Below, in pieces: positions 41,618 through 50,976 of a DNA stretch of 64,000 bases. The DNA comes from JAVKDP01 sp040222185. Lineage in GTDB: Bacteria; Bacteroidota; Rhodothermia; Balneolales; Balneolaceae. The stretch covers positions 97,136-161,135 of the forward strand of contig JAVKDP010000079.1 in the NCBI GenBank assembly GCA_040222185.1, in the 5' to 3' direction. Made by a program: the position numbers and the translations under genes. Each line of letters begins with the position of its first letter. Position 1 is the first letter of the stretch. The notes beneath the pieces are model-generated. The model was not told the DNA's origin, made no database searches, and worked only from the letters and a program-made list of their open reading frames with translations.

Positions 41618-43573
41618 ATGAAATCAACAATCAAAATTTTAGCTGGTCTTGTATTTCTGACAACTCTGGTATTCATTAGTTGTACAAGAAGCACAAATGA
41701 TGGAGCTTTAGGCAGTAACGTAGCTGAAAGAGTTTACGTAGCACCTGGAGAACACGATGAATTTTACGCATTTATCTCCGGGGGATTTAGTGGGCAATTA
41801 TCTGTTTACGGATTACCCTCAGGTCGTTTATTCAAAGTAATACCCGTTTTTTCTACAGATGCGGAAAAGGCTTACGGATATAATGAGGAAACCAAACCTA
41901 TGCTTAATACATCGCATGGTTTTGTGCCCTGGGGAGATTCACATCACCCTGATATTTCTCAGACTAATGGCGAACTGGATGGTCGATGGGTTTTTATTAA
42001 TGAAAACAATACACCCAGAATTGCGAAGATTGATCTAACTACCTTTGAAACTACTGAAATCATTGAAATACCAAACAGTGCTGGTAATCACAGTTCTTCA
42101 TTTGTTACTGAGAATACAGAGTATGTAGTAGCTGGTACCAGGTTTTCAGTTCCGGTTCCACAAAGAGATATGCCTATAGATGAGTATAAAGGCAATTTCA
42201 AAGGAGCTCTTTCATTTATTTCAGTAGATCCTGAAGACGGTGGAATGGACCTTTCATTTCAAATTATGATGCCAGGTTTCAACTACGATCTTTCTCATCC
42301 GGGAAGAGGAAAATCTCATGGTTGGTTCTTCTTTACAACGTACAATACAGAGGAAGCAAGCACTCTTCTTGAGGTAAATGCATCTCAAAATGACAAAGAT
42401 TTCATTGCTGCAGTAAACTGGAAGAAAGCAGAAGAGTACATAGCAGAAGGTAAATTTAAAACTATGGAAGCTGAATACGCTCATAATGTTTATGATGAAA
42501 GAACTCATTCAGCTACTTCTACAATGAAGAGAACCGTGAGAGTACTGGATCCTGCTGAACATCCGGGTTTGGTGTATTTGCTACCAACTCCTAAGTCTCC
42601 TCATGGATGTGATGTTGATCCATCTGGTGAGTACATAATAGGTAATGGTAAATTATCCGCTTCATTAACTGTCCATTCATTTACCAAAATGCTGGACGCA
42701 ATTGAGAATGAAAGATTTGATGGCGATGCGTATGGTATCCCTATTCTTAATTATGATGATGTACTAGCTGGTGTTGTAGAACAACCTGGCTTAGGACCAT
42801 TGCACACCGAATTTGATGGAAAGGGAAATGCATATACCACTTTCTTTATCTCATCTGAAGTTGTGAAGTGGAAGTTAGGTACATGGGAAGTAGTTGATCG
42901 AAAACCAACTTATTACTCAGTAGGTCATCTTATGATACCTGGCGGAAACTCAAGAGAGCCATTTGGTAAATATGTTGTTGCAATGAATAAGATTACAAAG
43001 GACAGGTATCTGCCAACAGGACCTGAAGTCACACAATCTGCTCAACTATATGATATTAGTGGCGACAAAATGGAGCTACTCCTTGACTTCCCAACTGTAG
43101 GGGAACCACATTATGCCGCTGGTATTCCTGCAAGCTTAATTAAAGAGAGATCAAGGAAGATATTCGAGCTCGAAGAGAATGAGCATCCATATGTGGCTAA
43201 AAGTGAAAGTGAGACAAAGGTTGTTAGAGATGGCAATGAAGTACATGTATATATGACAATGATTCGAAGTCACTTTGCCCCAGATAACATTGAGGGTATA
43301 AAAGTAGGTGATAAAGTATACTTCCATATCACAAACCTGGAACAAGATTATGATGTTCCTCATGGTGTAAGCATGATTGGAGCCAATACTTCTGAACTTC
43401 TCATCATGCCTGGTCAAACAGAGTCATTCCTTTGGGAACCTAAGAAAGTGGGAGTTTGGCCATTCTACTGTACTGATTTCTGTTCAGCTCTACACCAGGA
43501 AATGCAAGGATATGTTCGGGTTTCTCCAAGAGATTCCGATATCGAGTTATCCTGGTCACTTGATGGAGACTAA
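41618..43573 (+). CDS. nosZ: nitrous oxide reductase, clade II (Sec-dependent, lipoprotein-type)
   Basis: Reduces N2O to N2 in the periplasm. The N-terminal seven-bladed propeller binds the CuZ cluster; WGDSHHPDISQTNG has the paired H109-H110. The C-terminal cupredoxin domain binds CuA with C618, C622, H626 and M629 in CTDFCSALHQEM, all present. The signal (MKSTIKIL ... VFISC) has no twin arginine and ends in a lipobox-like site at C22, which places the enzyme in clade II with Sec export and probable lipid anchoring. 651 residues is the normal length. A terminator-like hairpin follows, separating it from the accessory genes. Confidence 0.96.
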   Translation: MKSTIKILAGLVFLTTLVFISCTRSTNDGALGSNVAERVYVAPGEHDEFYAFISGGFSGQLSVYGLPSGRLFKVIPVFSTDAEKAYGYNEETKPMLNTSHGFVPWGDSHHPDISQTNGELDGRWVFINENNTPRIAKIDLTTFETTEIIEIPNSAGNHSSSFVTENTEYVVAGTRFSVPVPQRDMPIDEYKGNFKGALSFISVDPEDGGMDLSFQIMMPGFNYDLSHPGRGKSHGWFFFTTYNTEEASTLLEVNASQNDKDFIAAVNWKKAEEYIAEGKFKTMEAEYAHNVYDERTHSATSTMKRTVRVLDPAEHPGLVYLLPTPKSPHGCDVDPSGEYIIGNGKLSASLTVHSFTKMLDAIENERFDGDAYGIPILNYDDVLAGVVEQPGLGPLHTEFDGKGNAYTTFFISSEVVKWKLGTWEVVDRKPTYYSVGHLMIPGGNSREPFGKYVVAMNKITKDRYLPTGPEVTQSAQLYDISGDKMELLLDFPTVGEPHYAAGIPASLIKERSRKIFELEENEHPYVAKSESETKVVRDGNEVHVYMTMIRSHFAPDNIEGIKVGDKVYFHITNLEQDYDVPHGVSMIGANTSELLIMPGQTESFLWEPKKVGVWPFYCTDFCSALHQEMQGYVRVSPRDSDIELSWSLDGD

Positions 43574-43587
43574 GTCCTAAAATCGCA

Positions 43588-43620
43588 AAATCCTCCCTTT
43601 ACTAGAAGGGGGGATTTTTT
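43588..43620 (+). terminator. intra-operon terminator after nosZ
   Basis: AAATCCTCCCTT pairs with AAGGGGGGATTT (one T-G pair) around TACTAG, followed by a T run; 15 bases after the nosZ stop. It may lower read-through so that assembly genes are made at lower levels than nosZ. Confidence 0.8.
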
Positions 43621-43650
43621 AAATAACTAAACAAAAGTGAAGTAAAGGCC

Positions 43651-44232
43651 ATGAAAAAATCGAAACTCTTGATGATTGTCGGGTCCTTATTATTATTAGC
43701 TCTTTTTGTGATGCCAATGTGGAGTATTACACTGGAAGCGCCTCAATATCCGGATTCGATAGGGATGAATATTTGGATTAATAAGATTACCGATAAAAAC
43801 CCAAATGATATTAAGAATATTAACCTGATGAACCACTACGTGGGTATGAAATACATTCCTGAGCACTTGCCAGAATTCGATGTATTCCCTTGGGTAATTG
43901 GAATTATGAGTGGTTTGGGAGTGATATTTGGCCTGATTGGAAACAGAAAACTATTCCTTGGTTGGTTCATACTCATGATGATTTTGGGAGCTATAGGTAT
44001 GTATGATTTTTATTTATGGGAGTATGACTATGGGCATAACCTGGATCCAACAGCTGCAATAAAAATTCCCGGGCAAGGGTATCAGCCACCATTAATTGGC
44101 GCAAAACAAATTTTGAACTTCAGAGCGATTTCTATGCCAATGATGGGAGCTTATTTCCTCTTTGCAGGAATGCTTATGACGTTATGGGCTTATTTCCAGT
44201 CAAAAAGAGAAGAGGTTAACAATGAAGACTAA
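43651..44232 (+). CDS. nos-cluster integral membrane protein
   Basis: A 193-residue protein with four predicted helices (about 7-25, 80-97, 103-120, 158-180) and a periplasmic loop of ~55 residues after the first helix. The loop contains INLMNHYVGMKYI, a His/Met-containing motif that could bind copper, and a second loop contains YDYGHNLDP. Proteins of this kind recur next to nosL in clade II clusters and are not characterised; a part in copper delivery or membrane anchoring is a guess. It overlaps nosL by 11 bases, so the two are made together. Confidence 0.75.
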   Translation: MKKSKLLMIVGSLLLLALFVMPMWSITLEAPQYPDSIGMNIWINKITDKNPNDIKNINLMNHYVGMKYIPEHLPEFDVFPWVIGIMSGLGVIFGLIGNRKLFLGWFILMMILGAIGMYDFYLWEYDYGHNLDPTAAIKIPGQGYQPPLIGAKQILNFRAISMPMMGAYFLFAGMLMTLWAYFQSKREEVNNED

Positions 44233-44635
44233 AGAAGGAATAGTATTAATATGCTGCATGCTGATGTTCACTTGTTCAAAAGCACCAAAACCTATTGAGT
44301 ACGGTCATGATAATTGTAGTTTCTGTTCAATGACTATTATGGATGACCGACATGCATCAGAGATCATTACAGAAAAAGGTAAAGTATATAAATACGACTC
44401 TATCGAATGTATGCTCCGTAGTTTAAAAACTCATGAAGAGCCAATATTGAAGTACCTGGTAATAGACTTTAATAATGCAGATACATTTATAGATGCTACT
44501 ACAGCAACGTATCTAATTAGCGAATCTCTACCGAGCCCAATGGGAGCAAATTTATCGGCTTTCCGGAGTGAAGAGGAGGTTATTCAAAGCGGTGCTCTTT
44601 TTGATTGGGATTCGATTAGAGATCATATAAAGTAG
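44222..44635 (+). CDS. nosL: NosL copper-chaperone lipoprotein
   Basis: A 137-residue lipoprotein (lipobox MFTC, Cys at residue 18). The copper-binding motif CSFCSM (C32, C35, M37) is the NosL signature, and the two small alpha-beta units of the NosL fold are present (HASEIITEKGKVYKYDSIECM). NosL delivers Cu(I) to apo-NosZ. The start overlaps the preceding membrane protein gene by 11 bases. Confidence 0.92.
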   Translation: MKTKEGIVLICCMLMFTCSKAPKPIEYGHDNCSFCSMTIMDDRHASEIITEKGKVYKYDSIECMLRSLKTHEEPILKYLVIDFNNADTFIDATTATYLISESLPSPMGANLSAFRSEEEVIQSGALFDWDSIRDHIK

Positions 44636-44674
44636 AATAGTACTAGAATTGAAAAGTTAATAGAGGTAAGAGGA

Positions 44675-45919
44675 ATGGATATGGGAACATATTTTAAGGC
44701 GATATTTTTACTGCTTATTTTCCTTATTCCAGATGCAGTAATAGCACAAATTGAAGTATGTGCCAACTGTAAAGTAACGTCTATAGCTAATGCTATTAAC
44801 ATTGCAGATTCCGGGGATACAATACTTATACAATCAGGCTATTACCGTGAACACGAACTACTCATCGAAAAACCATTGAAACTGATTGGAGTTGATGCAC
44901 CAATCATCGATGGAGAGAAATCAGGTAGCGTGATTAGAGTTCTTTCAGATAGTGTTCACATTTCAGGCCTGGCAATAAGAAACGTGGATGTAAGCCATAC
45001 AGAAGAGTTCGCGGGAATCCATTTGTATGAAAGCGATCATTTTCAAGTTAAGGATAATGTACTGGAGAATATGTTTTTTGGAATCCTAATTGAGCGTTCT
45101 GATTATGGAGAAATCACAGGAAATAAAATCTCAGGGGAATCGAAAGAGGATTTTAATGCCGGGAATGGTATTCATGGTTGGTACAGCTCGCACCTCACGA
45201 TATCGGATAACTATATAAGAGATCTTAGAGATGGGATTTATCTGGAGTTTGTGGATCATAGCTTCATTTCAGGGAACAGAAGTATAGAAAACCTTAGATA
45301 TGGCCTTCACTTTATGTTTTCAAATTATGATGACTATGAAGACAATGAGTTCATTGATAATGGAGCAGGTGTAGCAGTAATGTTTTCCAAGTTCATAAAC
45401 ATGAGGCGCAATACATTCTATAAGAATTGGGGGACAGCTTCCTTTGGATTATTGCTTAAAGAGATTTACGACGCTGAAATTGAGGATAATATCTTTGAGG
45501 AAAACACAGTAGGGATTAACATTGAAGGATCTACTCGTGTAAATTATCGACGAAATGATCTTATTGGAAATGGGTGGGCTGTTAAAATTGCCGGTGGATG
45601 CTACACTAATATTTTTTCAGAGAATAACTTCTCATTTAACTCATTTGATCTTTCTTATAACAGTAAGATCAATGACAACAAGTTTGAAGGAAATTACTGG
45701 AGTGCCTATGTTGGCTACGATCTTGACAAGGATGGAATAGGGGATACACCATATCGTCCTGTTAAGCTTTTCTCTTACATTGCCAACAGAACACCAGAGT
45801 CCATAGTGTTACTCAGAAGCCTTTTTATTGATATCCTTAACTTTTCGGAAAAAGTATCTCCGGTATTCACCCCGGTTGATCTTATTGATGAGTTACCAAA
45901 AATGGAGAGAATAAAATGA
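44675..45919 (+). CDS. nosD: NosD, periplasmic beta-helix protein for CuZ assembly
   Basis: A signal peptide ending VIAQ precedes a right-handed parallel beta-helix of the NosD/CASH type: repeated segments of the form GIHLYESDHFQVKDN, FGILIERSDYGEITGN, GIYLEFVDHSFISGN. A C-terminal segment contains YWSAYVGYDLDKDGIGDTPY, the block found in NosD proteins. NosD works with NosF and NosY to mature the sulphide-containing CuZ site of NosZ. Its stop overlaps the nosF start by 4 bases. Confidence 0.93.
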   Translation: MDMGTYFKAIFLLLIFLIPDAVIAQIEVCANCKVTSIANAINIADSGDTILIQSGYYREHELLIEKPLKLIGVDAPIIDGEKSGSVIRVLSDSVHISGLAIRNVDVSHTEEFAGIHLYESDHFQVKDNVLENMFFGILIERSDYGEITGNKISGESKEDFNAGNGIHGWYSSHLTISDNYIRDLRDGIYLEFVDHSFISGNRSIENLRYGLHFMFSNYDDYEDNEFIDNGAGVAVMFSKFINMRRNTFYKNWGTASFGLLLKEIYDAEIEDNIFEENTVGINIEGSTRVNYRRNDLIGNGWAVKIAGGCYTNIFSENNFSFNSFDLSYNSKINDNKFEGNYWSAYVGYDLDKDGIGDTPYRPVKLFSYIANRTPESIVLLRSLFIDILNFSEKVSPVFTPVDLIDELPKMERIK

Positions 45920-46623
45920 TTGAGCTAGTTGGTATCCATAAAAAGTTTGGAAAGTTGGTTGTTCTCGATGGAGTCAGTTTTGAACATAAATCGGGAGGTA
46001 TGCTCACAATATTAGGGCCAAATGGTTCAGGTAAAACAACCCTTATTAAAACCATTCTTGGGATGATTTTACCTGAAAGAGGAGAAATAAAATTTGATGA
46101 TGAAATAGTAAATGGTAAATGGGAATACAGAAATCATATCGATTATCTACCTCAAATTGCCCGGTTCCCGGATAACCTTTCTGTAAAAGAGCTTATTAAT
46201 ATGGTTAAGCAGCTTAGAAAAAAGGAATCAAGAGATGAAGAGTTAATATCACTTTTTAAATTAGAGAACTTTCTTCAAAAAAAGCTGGGGAATCTTTCAG
46301 GAGGAACAAGGCAAAAGGTGAACCTGGTACTTGCTTTCATGTTCGACAGTCCGTTAATCATATTAGATGAACCCACCAGCGGTTTGGATCCGGTTTCGCT
46401 TATTAATCTAAAAGAGCTTATCAAGTCAGAAAAAGCAAGGGGAAAAACCTTTTTGGTAACTACACACATCCTCAATTTTGTAGAAGAAATGTCTGATGAG
46501 ATTGTATTTCTACTCGAAGGGAAAATTTATTTCAAGGGAAGTGTTGAGGAGCTTAAAACAAGGACTTCTCAAAGTGATTTAGAACATGCAATCGCTAATG
46601 TGCTGGAGGTAAATCATGTTTAA
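45916..46623 (+). CDS. nosF: NosF, ABC ATPase for NosZ maturation
   Basis: A 235-residue ATPase with Walker A GPNGSGKTT, signature LSGGTRQKV, Walker B LIILDEPTSGLD and the switch His in TTHIL. Together with NosY it forms the transporter that supplies a sulphur species or otherwise drives CuZ assembly. It overlaps nosD by 4 bases and nosY by 8 bases. Confidence 0.92.
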   Translation: MIELVGIHKKFGKLVVLDGVSFEHKSGGMLTILGPNGSGKTTLIKTILGMILPERGEIKFDDEIVNGKWEYRNHIDYLPQIARFPDNLSVKELINMVKQLRKKESRDEELISLFKLENFLQKKLGNLSGGTRQKVNLVLAFMFDSPLIILDEPTSGLDPVSLINLKELIKSEKARGKTFLVTTHILNFVEEMSDEIVFLLEGKIYFKGSVEELKTRTSQSDLEHAIANVLEVNHV

Positions 46624-47398
46624 AATTATACAATACAGTTTTTTTGACCTGATGCGTAGCCGATGGAGTTATGTGTATTTCGCTTTTTATTTATTACTGG
46701 GTTTCTCGTTACTGTTTCTGAACAACAACCTCACAAAGGCGATAATAACCTTGATGAATATAATTATCGTACTTACTCCTTTAATCGGTACTGTTTTTGG
46801 GGTGATGTATTTTTACAGTTCAAGGGAATTCACTGAGTTGTTATTAGCTCAGCCATTGAAACGAAATACAATTTTTGTTGGACAATATCTTGGGCTTTCT
46901 CTGTCTCTTAGCGCCAGCCTTATGTTAGGTTTAGGTATTCCATTTCTATCCTATGGATTATTCCAGTCAGAAGAAATTCTGAACTTCTTCTTTCTGATTA
47001 TCGATGGTGCATTTCTAACATTTACCTTTGTTGGTCTCTCCTTTATCATATCATTAAAGAATGAAAACAGGATAAAAGGATTTGGTTATGCGCTCTTAAC
47101 CTGGCTTTTCCTGGCAGTTATTTATGATGGGTTATTCCTGATCCTACTTCTTCTTTTTGATGAGTATCCAATAGATAAGTTTTCTCTGATAGCTAGTATG
47201 CTAAATCCTATAGACCTTTCACGAATCTTGATACTACTCAAACTAGATATTTCAGCTCTGCTTGGATATACAGGAGCACTATTTCAACGATTTTTTGGAA
47301 CAGGGATTGGAGTTTTATCAGCATTTATACTTCTCTTTCTTTGGAGCGTAACACCAATTGCTTTTATTATGAGGATTGCCAGGAAGAAGGACTTTTAG
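46616..47398 (+). CDS. nosY: NosY, ABC permease for NosZ maturation
   Basis: A 260-residue membrane protein with six helices, starting at the cytoplasmic side (FKIIQYSFFDLMRSRW) and holding the motif YFYSSREFTELLLAQPLKRN in its first cytoplasmic loop, as in NosY. It partners NosF. Last gene of the nos operon; the next gene is convergent, 128 bases away, with no strong hairpin between. Confidence 0.9.
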   Translation: MFKIIQYSFFDLMRSRWSYVYFAFYLLLGFSLLFLNNNLTKAIITLMNIIIVLTPLIGTVFGVMYFYSSREFTELLLAQPLKRNTIFVGQYLGLSLSLSASLMLGLGIPFLSYGLFQSEEILNFFFLIIDGAFLTFTFVGLSFIISLKNENRIKGFGYALLTWLFLAVIYDGLFLILLLLFDEYPIDKFSLIASMLNPIDLSRILILLKLDISALLGYTGALFQRFFGTGIGVLSAFILLFLWSVTPIAFIMRIARKKDF

Positions 47399-47526
47399 AA
47401 TCTCGATGTTTATTAAAATGAACTCTATATTCAATATTGATTCAACTTTTCAATTAGAGCCGTCAGGCAACCTCGGAAGTAATATCAAATAGTTAAAATT
47501 AAAAAAGTACGAATCAGCCAGCTAAA

Positions 47527-48633
47527 TTAAAGCTGTACTCGGGTGCCGTTCTTTCGAGCCGATTCAAAAATTGCCTCGCAAACTCTTACATCTAATAAGC
47601 CTTCTTGTCCAGTTACAGTTGGGGTTTTGTTCTCCTTTATTGCAATGGAGTCATTGTCCATTTGCCGGGCTTGTTGATTATTCGGGTCAGGAGTAAATTT
47701 TAATCCATCACTGTTTTCTCCTTGTACTCTGCTATAAGATTGGAACGGTTTGAGTTTATACCAACCATCATCGCATGTTACACTAAGAGTATTAAGACCC
47801 TCTGCAAAGCTTGTCTTGCACTTTGCTAGTGATCCATCCGGGAACTCGAGTTCAAATATGGTTGTCTCGTCTACTTCAAAATAAGTTTGTGTTCTGGTAT
47901 TTACTATTGTGGCTGAAACAGCGATGGGTTCCAACCCGGTAACATATCTGGCAGCATTTAGCGAATAAACGCCCATATCAAACATGGCACCACCTCCTAA
48001 TTCCTGAATAGTCCTCCAGTTTCCATATCTATGGTTTGCCCGAAAGCCTGCCTCAGCTACGATCTCTTTGATATTTCCATATGGTTTCTCTTTGGCATAA
48101 CCTATTATGGTTTGGGTATTTGGCTCATGCTGCATCCTGTAACCAATAGTAAGTTGAACTTTATTTTTTCTGGCAGCTTCAATGATAGAGTTACATTTTT
48201 CTACAGATGTTTCCATGGGTTTTTCGCACCAAACATGTTTGCCTGCTTCAGCTGCAATTATAGAAAAGGAAGCATGAAGCCCACTGGGTGTTACCACATA
48301 TACAACATCAATATCATCGTTATTAGCAAGCTCATGCATGGTATCATAGCTGTATACGTTTTTATCTTCGACCCCATACTTCTTCTGCCAGTTTGGGATT
48401 TTAGAAGGTGTGCCGGTTACTATTCCTTTGAGCTCGCATTCTTTTGTGAGTTGTAAGGCTGGTGCCAATAAACTACCACTATAATACCCTAGTCCAACCA
48501 GTGCCACTCCCAATTTATCCTTCTTCTTTGGAATGATAACAGATGGAAAACCAAGCGATGAAATAGTAGTAGCTCCAGCCAGCGAGAGCCCCAAATTTTT
48601 TAGAAATTGCTTCCTTGAGATATTCTTTGACAT
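47527..48633 (-). CDS. exported Gfo/Idh/MocA-family oxidoreductase
   Basis: A 368-residue NAD(P)-dependent oxidoreductase. The Rossmann part starts at about residue 40 (VALVGLGYYSG) and carries the EKP motif (137-139) with the catalytic Lys; DMGVYSLNAARY is the family's second block. The first ~33 residues look like an export signal with SRKQFLKN, near the Tat consensus but with Arg-Lys in place of Arg-Arg, so the mature enzyme is probably periplasmic, as in related glucose-fructose oxidoreductases. A sugar or inositol is the likely substrate. It is a single gene. Confidence 0.82.
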   Translation of the reverse strand: MSKNISRKQFLKNLGLSLAGATTISSLGFPSVIIPKKKDKLGVALVGLGYYSGSLLAPALQLTKECELKGIVTGTPSKIPNWQKKYGVEDKNVYSYDTMHELANNDDIDVVYVVTPSGLHASFSIIAAEAGKHVWCEKPMETSVEKCNSIIEAARKNKVQLTIGYRMQHEPNTQTIIGYAKEKPYGNIKEIVAEAGFRANHRYGNWRTIQELGGGAMFDMGVYSLNAARYVTGLEPIAVSATIVNTRTQTYFEVDETTIFELEFPDGSLAKCKTSFAEGLNTLSVTCDDGWYKLKPFQSYSRVQGENSDGLKFTPDPNNQQARQMDNDSIAIKENKTPTVTGQEGLLDVRVCEAIFESARKNGTRVQL

Positions 48634-48712
48634 GCTTTTTACTTTTCGAACTTTAAAAAGATGAACTTAATATGTCTAAATCACTTCAAAAGAACTGAAA
48701 AAAAATGAAAGA

Positions 48713-49831
48713 TTAAGTCATATCAAGCGCGGAAACGAAAACAGGCCTGGCTAGTAGTTCTGACCTTTGATGCTCGGTAAAATTCACAAACCTGTACATC
48801 ACTTCGGCGGTAACATCTCCCTTCAGATTGTGTAGAAAACCCAGTTTTTGTGAAGATTTTAGCCAGCTCACCAGGTTACTATCGATGTCTCCCCAATACA
48901 TTCCGATGTGAATACCATAAATCGAACTACAATGCTCCATTAAATCTAATACCAGTGATTCATTGTTTTCAGAATATAAGGCATAATCGAAAGCTAGAAA
49001 TTTTAATTCTTTAGGATTGAACAAGCGGTTAGTAAAAGGCAAATAGGGTAAAACATTCTGCATAAGAAAGCCGCTTGCACCAGGCACTTCAACCAATTCC
49101 CAGGACACGGGTTTACATCGTATACCAGCTACAACTTTCCCATCCTTTTTAAAACAGAAATAAGACCCTGATTCAAACAACTCATCTTCGAAGTAGAACG
49201 AATGATCTTTATATAAGTCAGAAAGTTTGTCAGATATTTCACTACTGTCCCGAAGTTTAGCTTTTGAAATAGAAGAGTTTGTTCTGGGAAAAAACCTACT
49301 GAATAGTACGGTAGAGATTCTTCTTAAAGGATTAAAACCCAATTCAACGCAAAGGTTTTTGGAGTTTTCATTATCAGATTCAACAAAAGCATAAAAAGCA
49401 GCTTTGGATTCAGATTCTAAAACAGGTAGTTCAAAATGGGAAGTAATTTTTTCACAAATCATCTTTTTCAATGAACTTTTTCTGTTCCTTTTTTTAGATG
49501 AAGAGTTAGTAGAGGATGACTTCGAGTTTCGAAACGGGTTAGTAATGCTTAAATATCTTATATAAAAGCTGGTAAGTTCTTCAATTCCACTCTTTACCTT
49601 TCTTGTTACAACACCTGTTGTTCCAAGTGTTGTACCGGATTTTTGGATCTGGATAAACTCCAGATTTTTTTTACTGGCCATACCATTTGCGATATGCTTT
49701 TGGCGATATCGAGTCTTACCTTTTGTGCCAAAGATAGTTTTCTGAAGCAGTGCTACAATTTGAGGAGAAGTTCCTGGAGTGGTAACAACTTTCAGTGAGT
49801 TAGATTCGTTAATGGAATTGTTTTGAGACAT
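48713..49831 (-). CDS. GNAT-like acetyltransferase family protein
   Basis: About 372 residues from ATG 49831; a longer frame starts at 49879, but its first 16 residues would overlap the promoter of the divergent kinase gene. The segment YAFVESDNENSKNLCVELGF (about 150-170) is the C-terminal half of a GNAT fold, and residues 215-365 look like a second degenerate GNAT half. A Ser/Lys/Asn-rich insert (SSSTNSSSKKRNRKSS) interrupts the first domain. No substrate is predictable. It is divergent from the kinase gene with 85 bases between. Confidence 0.6.
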   Translation of the reverse strand: MSQNNSINESNSLKVVTTPGTSPQIVALLQKTIFGTKGKTRYRQKHIANGMASKKNLEFIQIQKSGTTLGTTGVVTRKVKSGIEELTSFYIRYLSITNPFRNSKSSSTNSSSKKRNRKSSLKKMICEKITSHFELPVLESESKAAFYAFVESDNENSKNLCVELGFNPLRRISTVLFSRFFPRTNSSISKAKLRDSSEISDKLSDLYKDHSFYFEDELFESGSYFCFKKDGKVVAGIRCKPVSWELVEVPGASGFLMQNVLPYLPFTNRLFNPKELKFLAFDYALYSENNESLVLDLMEHCSSIYGIHIGMYWGDIDSNLVSWLKSSQKLGFLHNLKGDVTAEVMYRFVNFTEHQRSELLARPVFVSALDMT

Positions 49832-49916
49832 TATTTGTAAGAAACTAGAAACATATATTCTGTTATTTAGGGCAAACACAGAGCAGAATATAATACACTA
49901 TTAAAGATTATTTAGG

Positions 49917-50972
49917 GTGAATACATATCTACAAGAGGACGACTTAAAAGAAAGATTTCTGCATAGTTTTCCAGATGCATTTTATTTAGAGAAAGAAAAT
50001 ATCGAATTAGCAGAACGTTACTTAAAAACCAAAGGCTGGTTGGAAGTTGATGACAAATTATTGTCACTAGAAAAACCAGGTGAAGGTAACATGAACTATG
50101 TGCTACGGGCCGAATTTGAAAAATCAAAGTCTATTATTCTAAAACAGGCTCGACCGTGGGTAGAAAAATTTCCCACAATCGATGCCCCGGTACTTCGAAC
50201 AGAAGTAGAAGATCGATTCTTTGAATTAACCAGTGAATACAAATTTCTAGCCACGCATACACCTTCGGTAATTGGTTTAGATAGAGATAGCCATATTCTG
50301 GCATTAGAAGATTTGGGTGAAGCATCAGACTGTACTTATGTATATCAAAAGCATAAGAGTTTTACAGAAAGTGAAGTGAAAAAGGTAGTTTCGTTTATAA
50401 ATGAACTGAACCAAATAGAAGGGGCCCGATTATTCTATACCAACCTGGAAATGAGAAAGCTGAATCATCAGCATATTTTCCATTTACCTTTTCTTAGTGA
50501 GAATGGCTTTGCACTAGATGACATCCAACCCGGTTTACAAGATGTATCAAACCTATGCAAACTGGATCGCGATGTGGTTTCAAAAGCAGGTGAACTAGGA
50601 TCAATGTATTTAAATGAAGGAACCAGGCTTCAACATGGTGACCTTTATCCAGGGAGCATTTTGAGTACATCAGAAAGCTTTTACGTTATTGATCCTGAGT
50701 TTTCTTTCATTGCACCATTGGAATGGGACATCAGCATATTTATAGCGCATTTATTTTTAGCTGAGGCAAGTGAGTCTATTATTCATACAGCGATCAAGTC
50801 ATTCGAAAAACCATCTAATTTTAATGATGCTCATTTTTGCGGATTTGTTGGTATTGAGATCATCCGAAGAATTATAGGACTGGCACAATTACCACTTGAT
50901 CTTTCACTTTCAGAAAAAGAGCAATTACTTAGAAAGGCCATTGGATTCATAAAATCAGAATCACTAGACTAG
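49917..50972 (+). CDS. phosphotransferase family protein, MTR-kinase-like
   Basis: A 351-residue small-molecule kinase of the APH/choline-kinase fold. The catalytic loop HGDLYPGSIL and the metal-binding VIDPEFSFIAPLEWD are close to those of 5-methylthioribose kinase (HGDLHTGSI, IDPEFAFYGP). GEGNMNYVLRAEF is the Gly-rich loop. The start is GTG at 49917. No other methionine-salvage gene is nearby, so the substrate stays uncertain. The DUF547 gene begins 4 bases after its stop. Confidence 0.75.
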   Translation: MNTYLQEDDLKERFLHSFPDAFYLEKENIELAERYLKTKGWLEVDDKLLSLEKPGEGNMNYVLRAEFEKSKSIILKQARPWVEKFPTIDAPVLRTEVEDRFFELTSEYKFLATHTPSVIGLDRDSHILALEDLGEASDCTYVYQKHKSFTESEVKKVVSFINELNQIEGARLFYTNLEMRKLNHQHIFHLPFLSENGFALDDIQPGLQDVSNLCKLDRDVVSKAGELGSMYLNEGTRLQHGDLYPGSILSTSESFYVIDPEFSFIAPLEWDISIFIAHLFLAEASESIIHTAIKSFEKPSNFNDAHFCGFVGIEIIRRIIGLAQLPLDLSLSEKEQLLRKAIGFIKSESLD

Positions 50973-50976
50973 TGGT

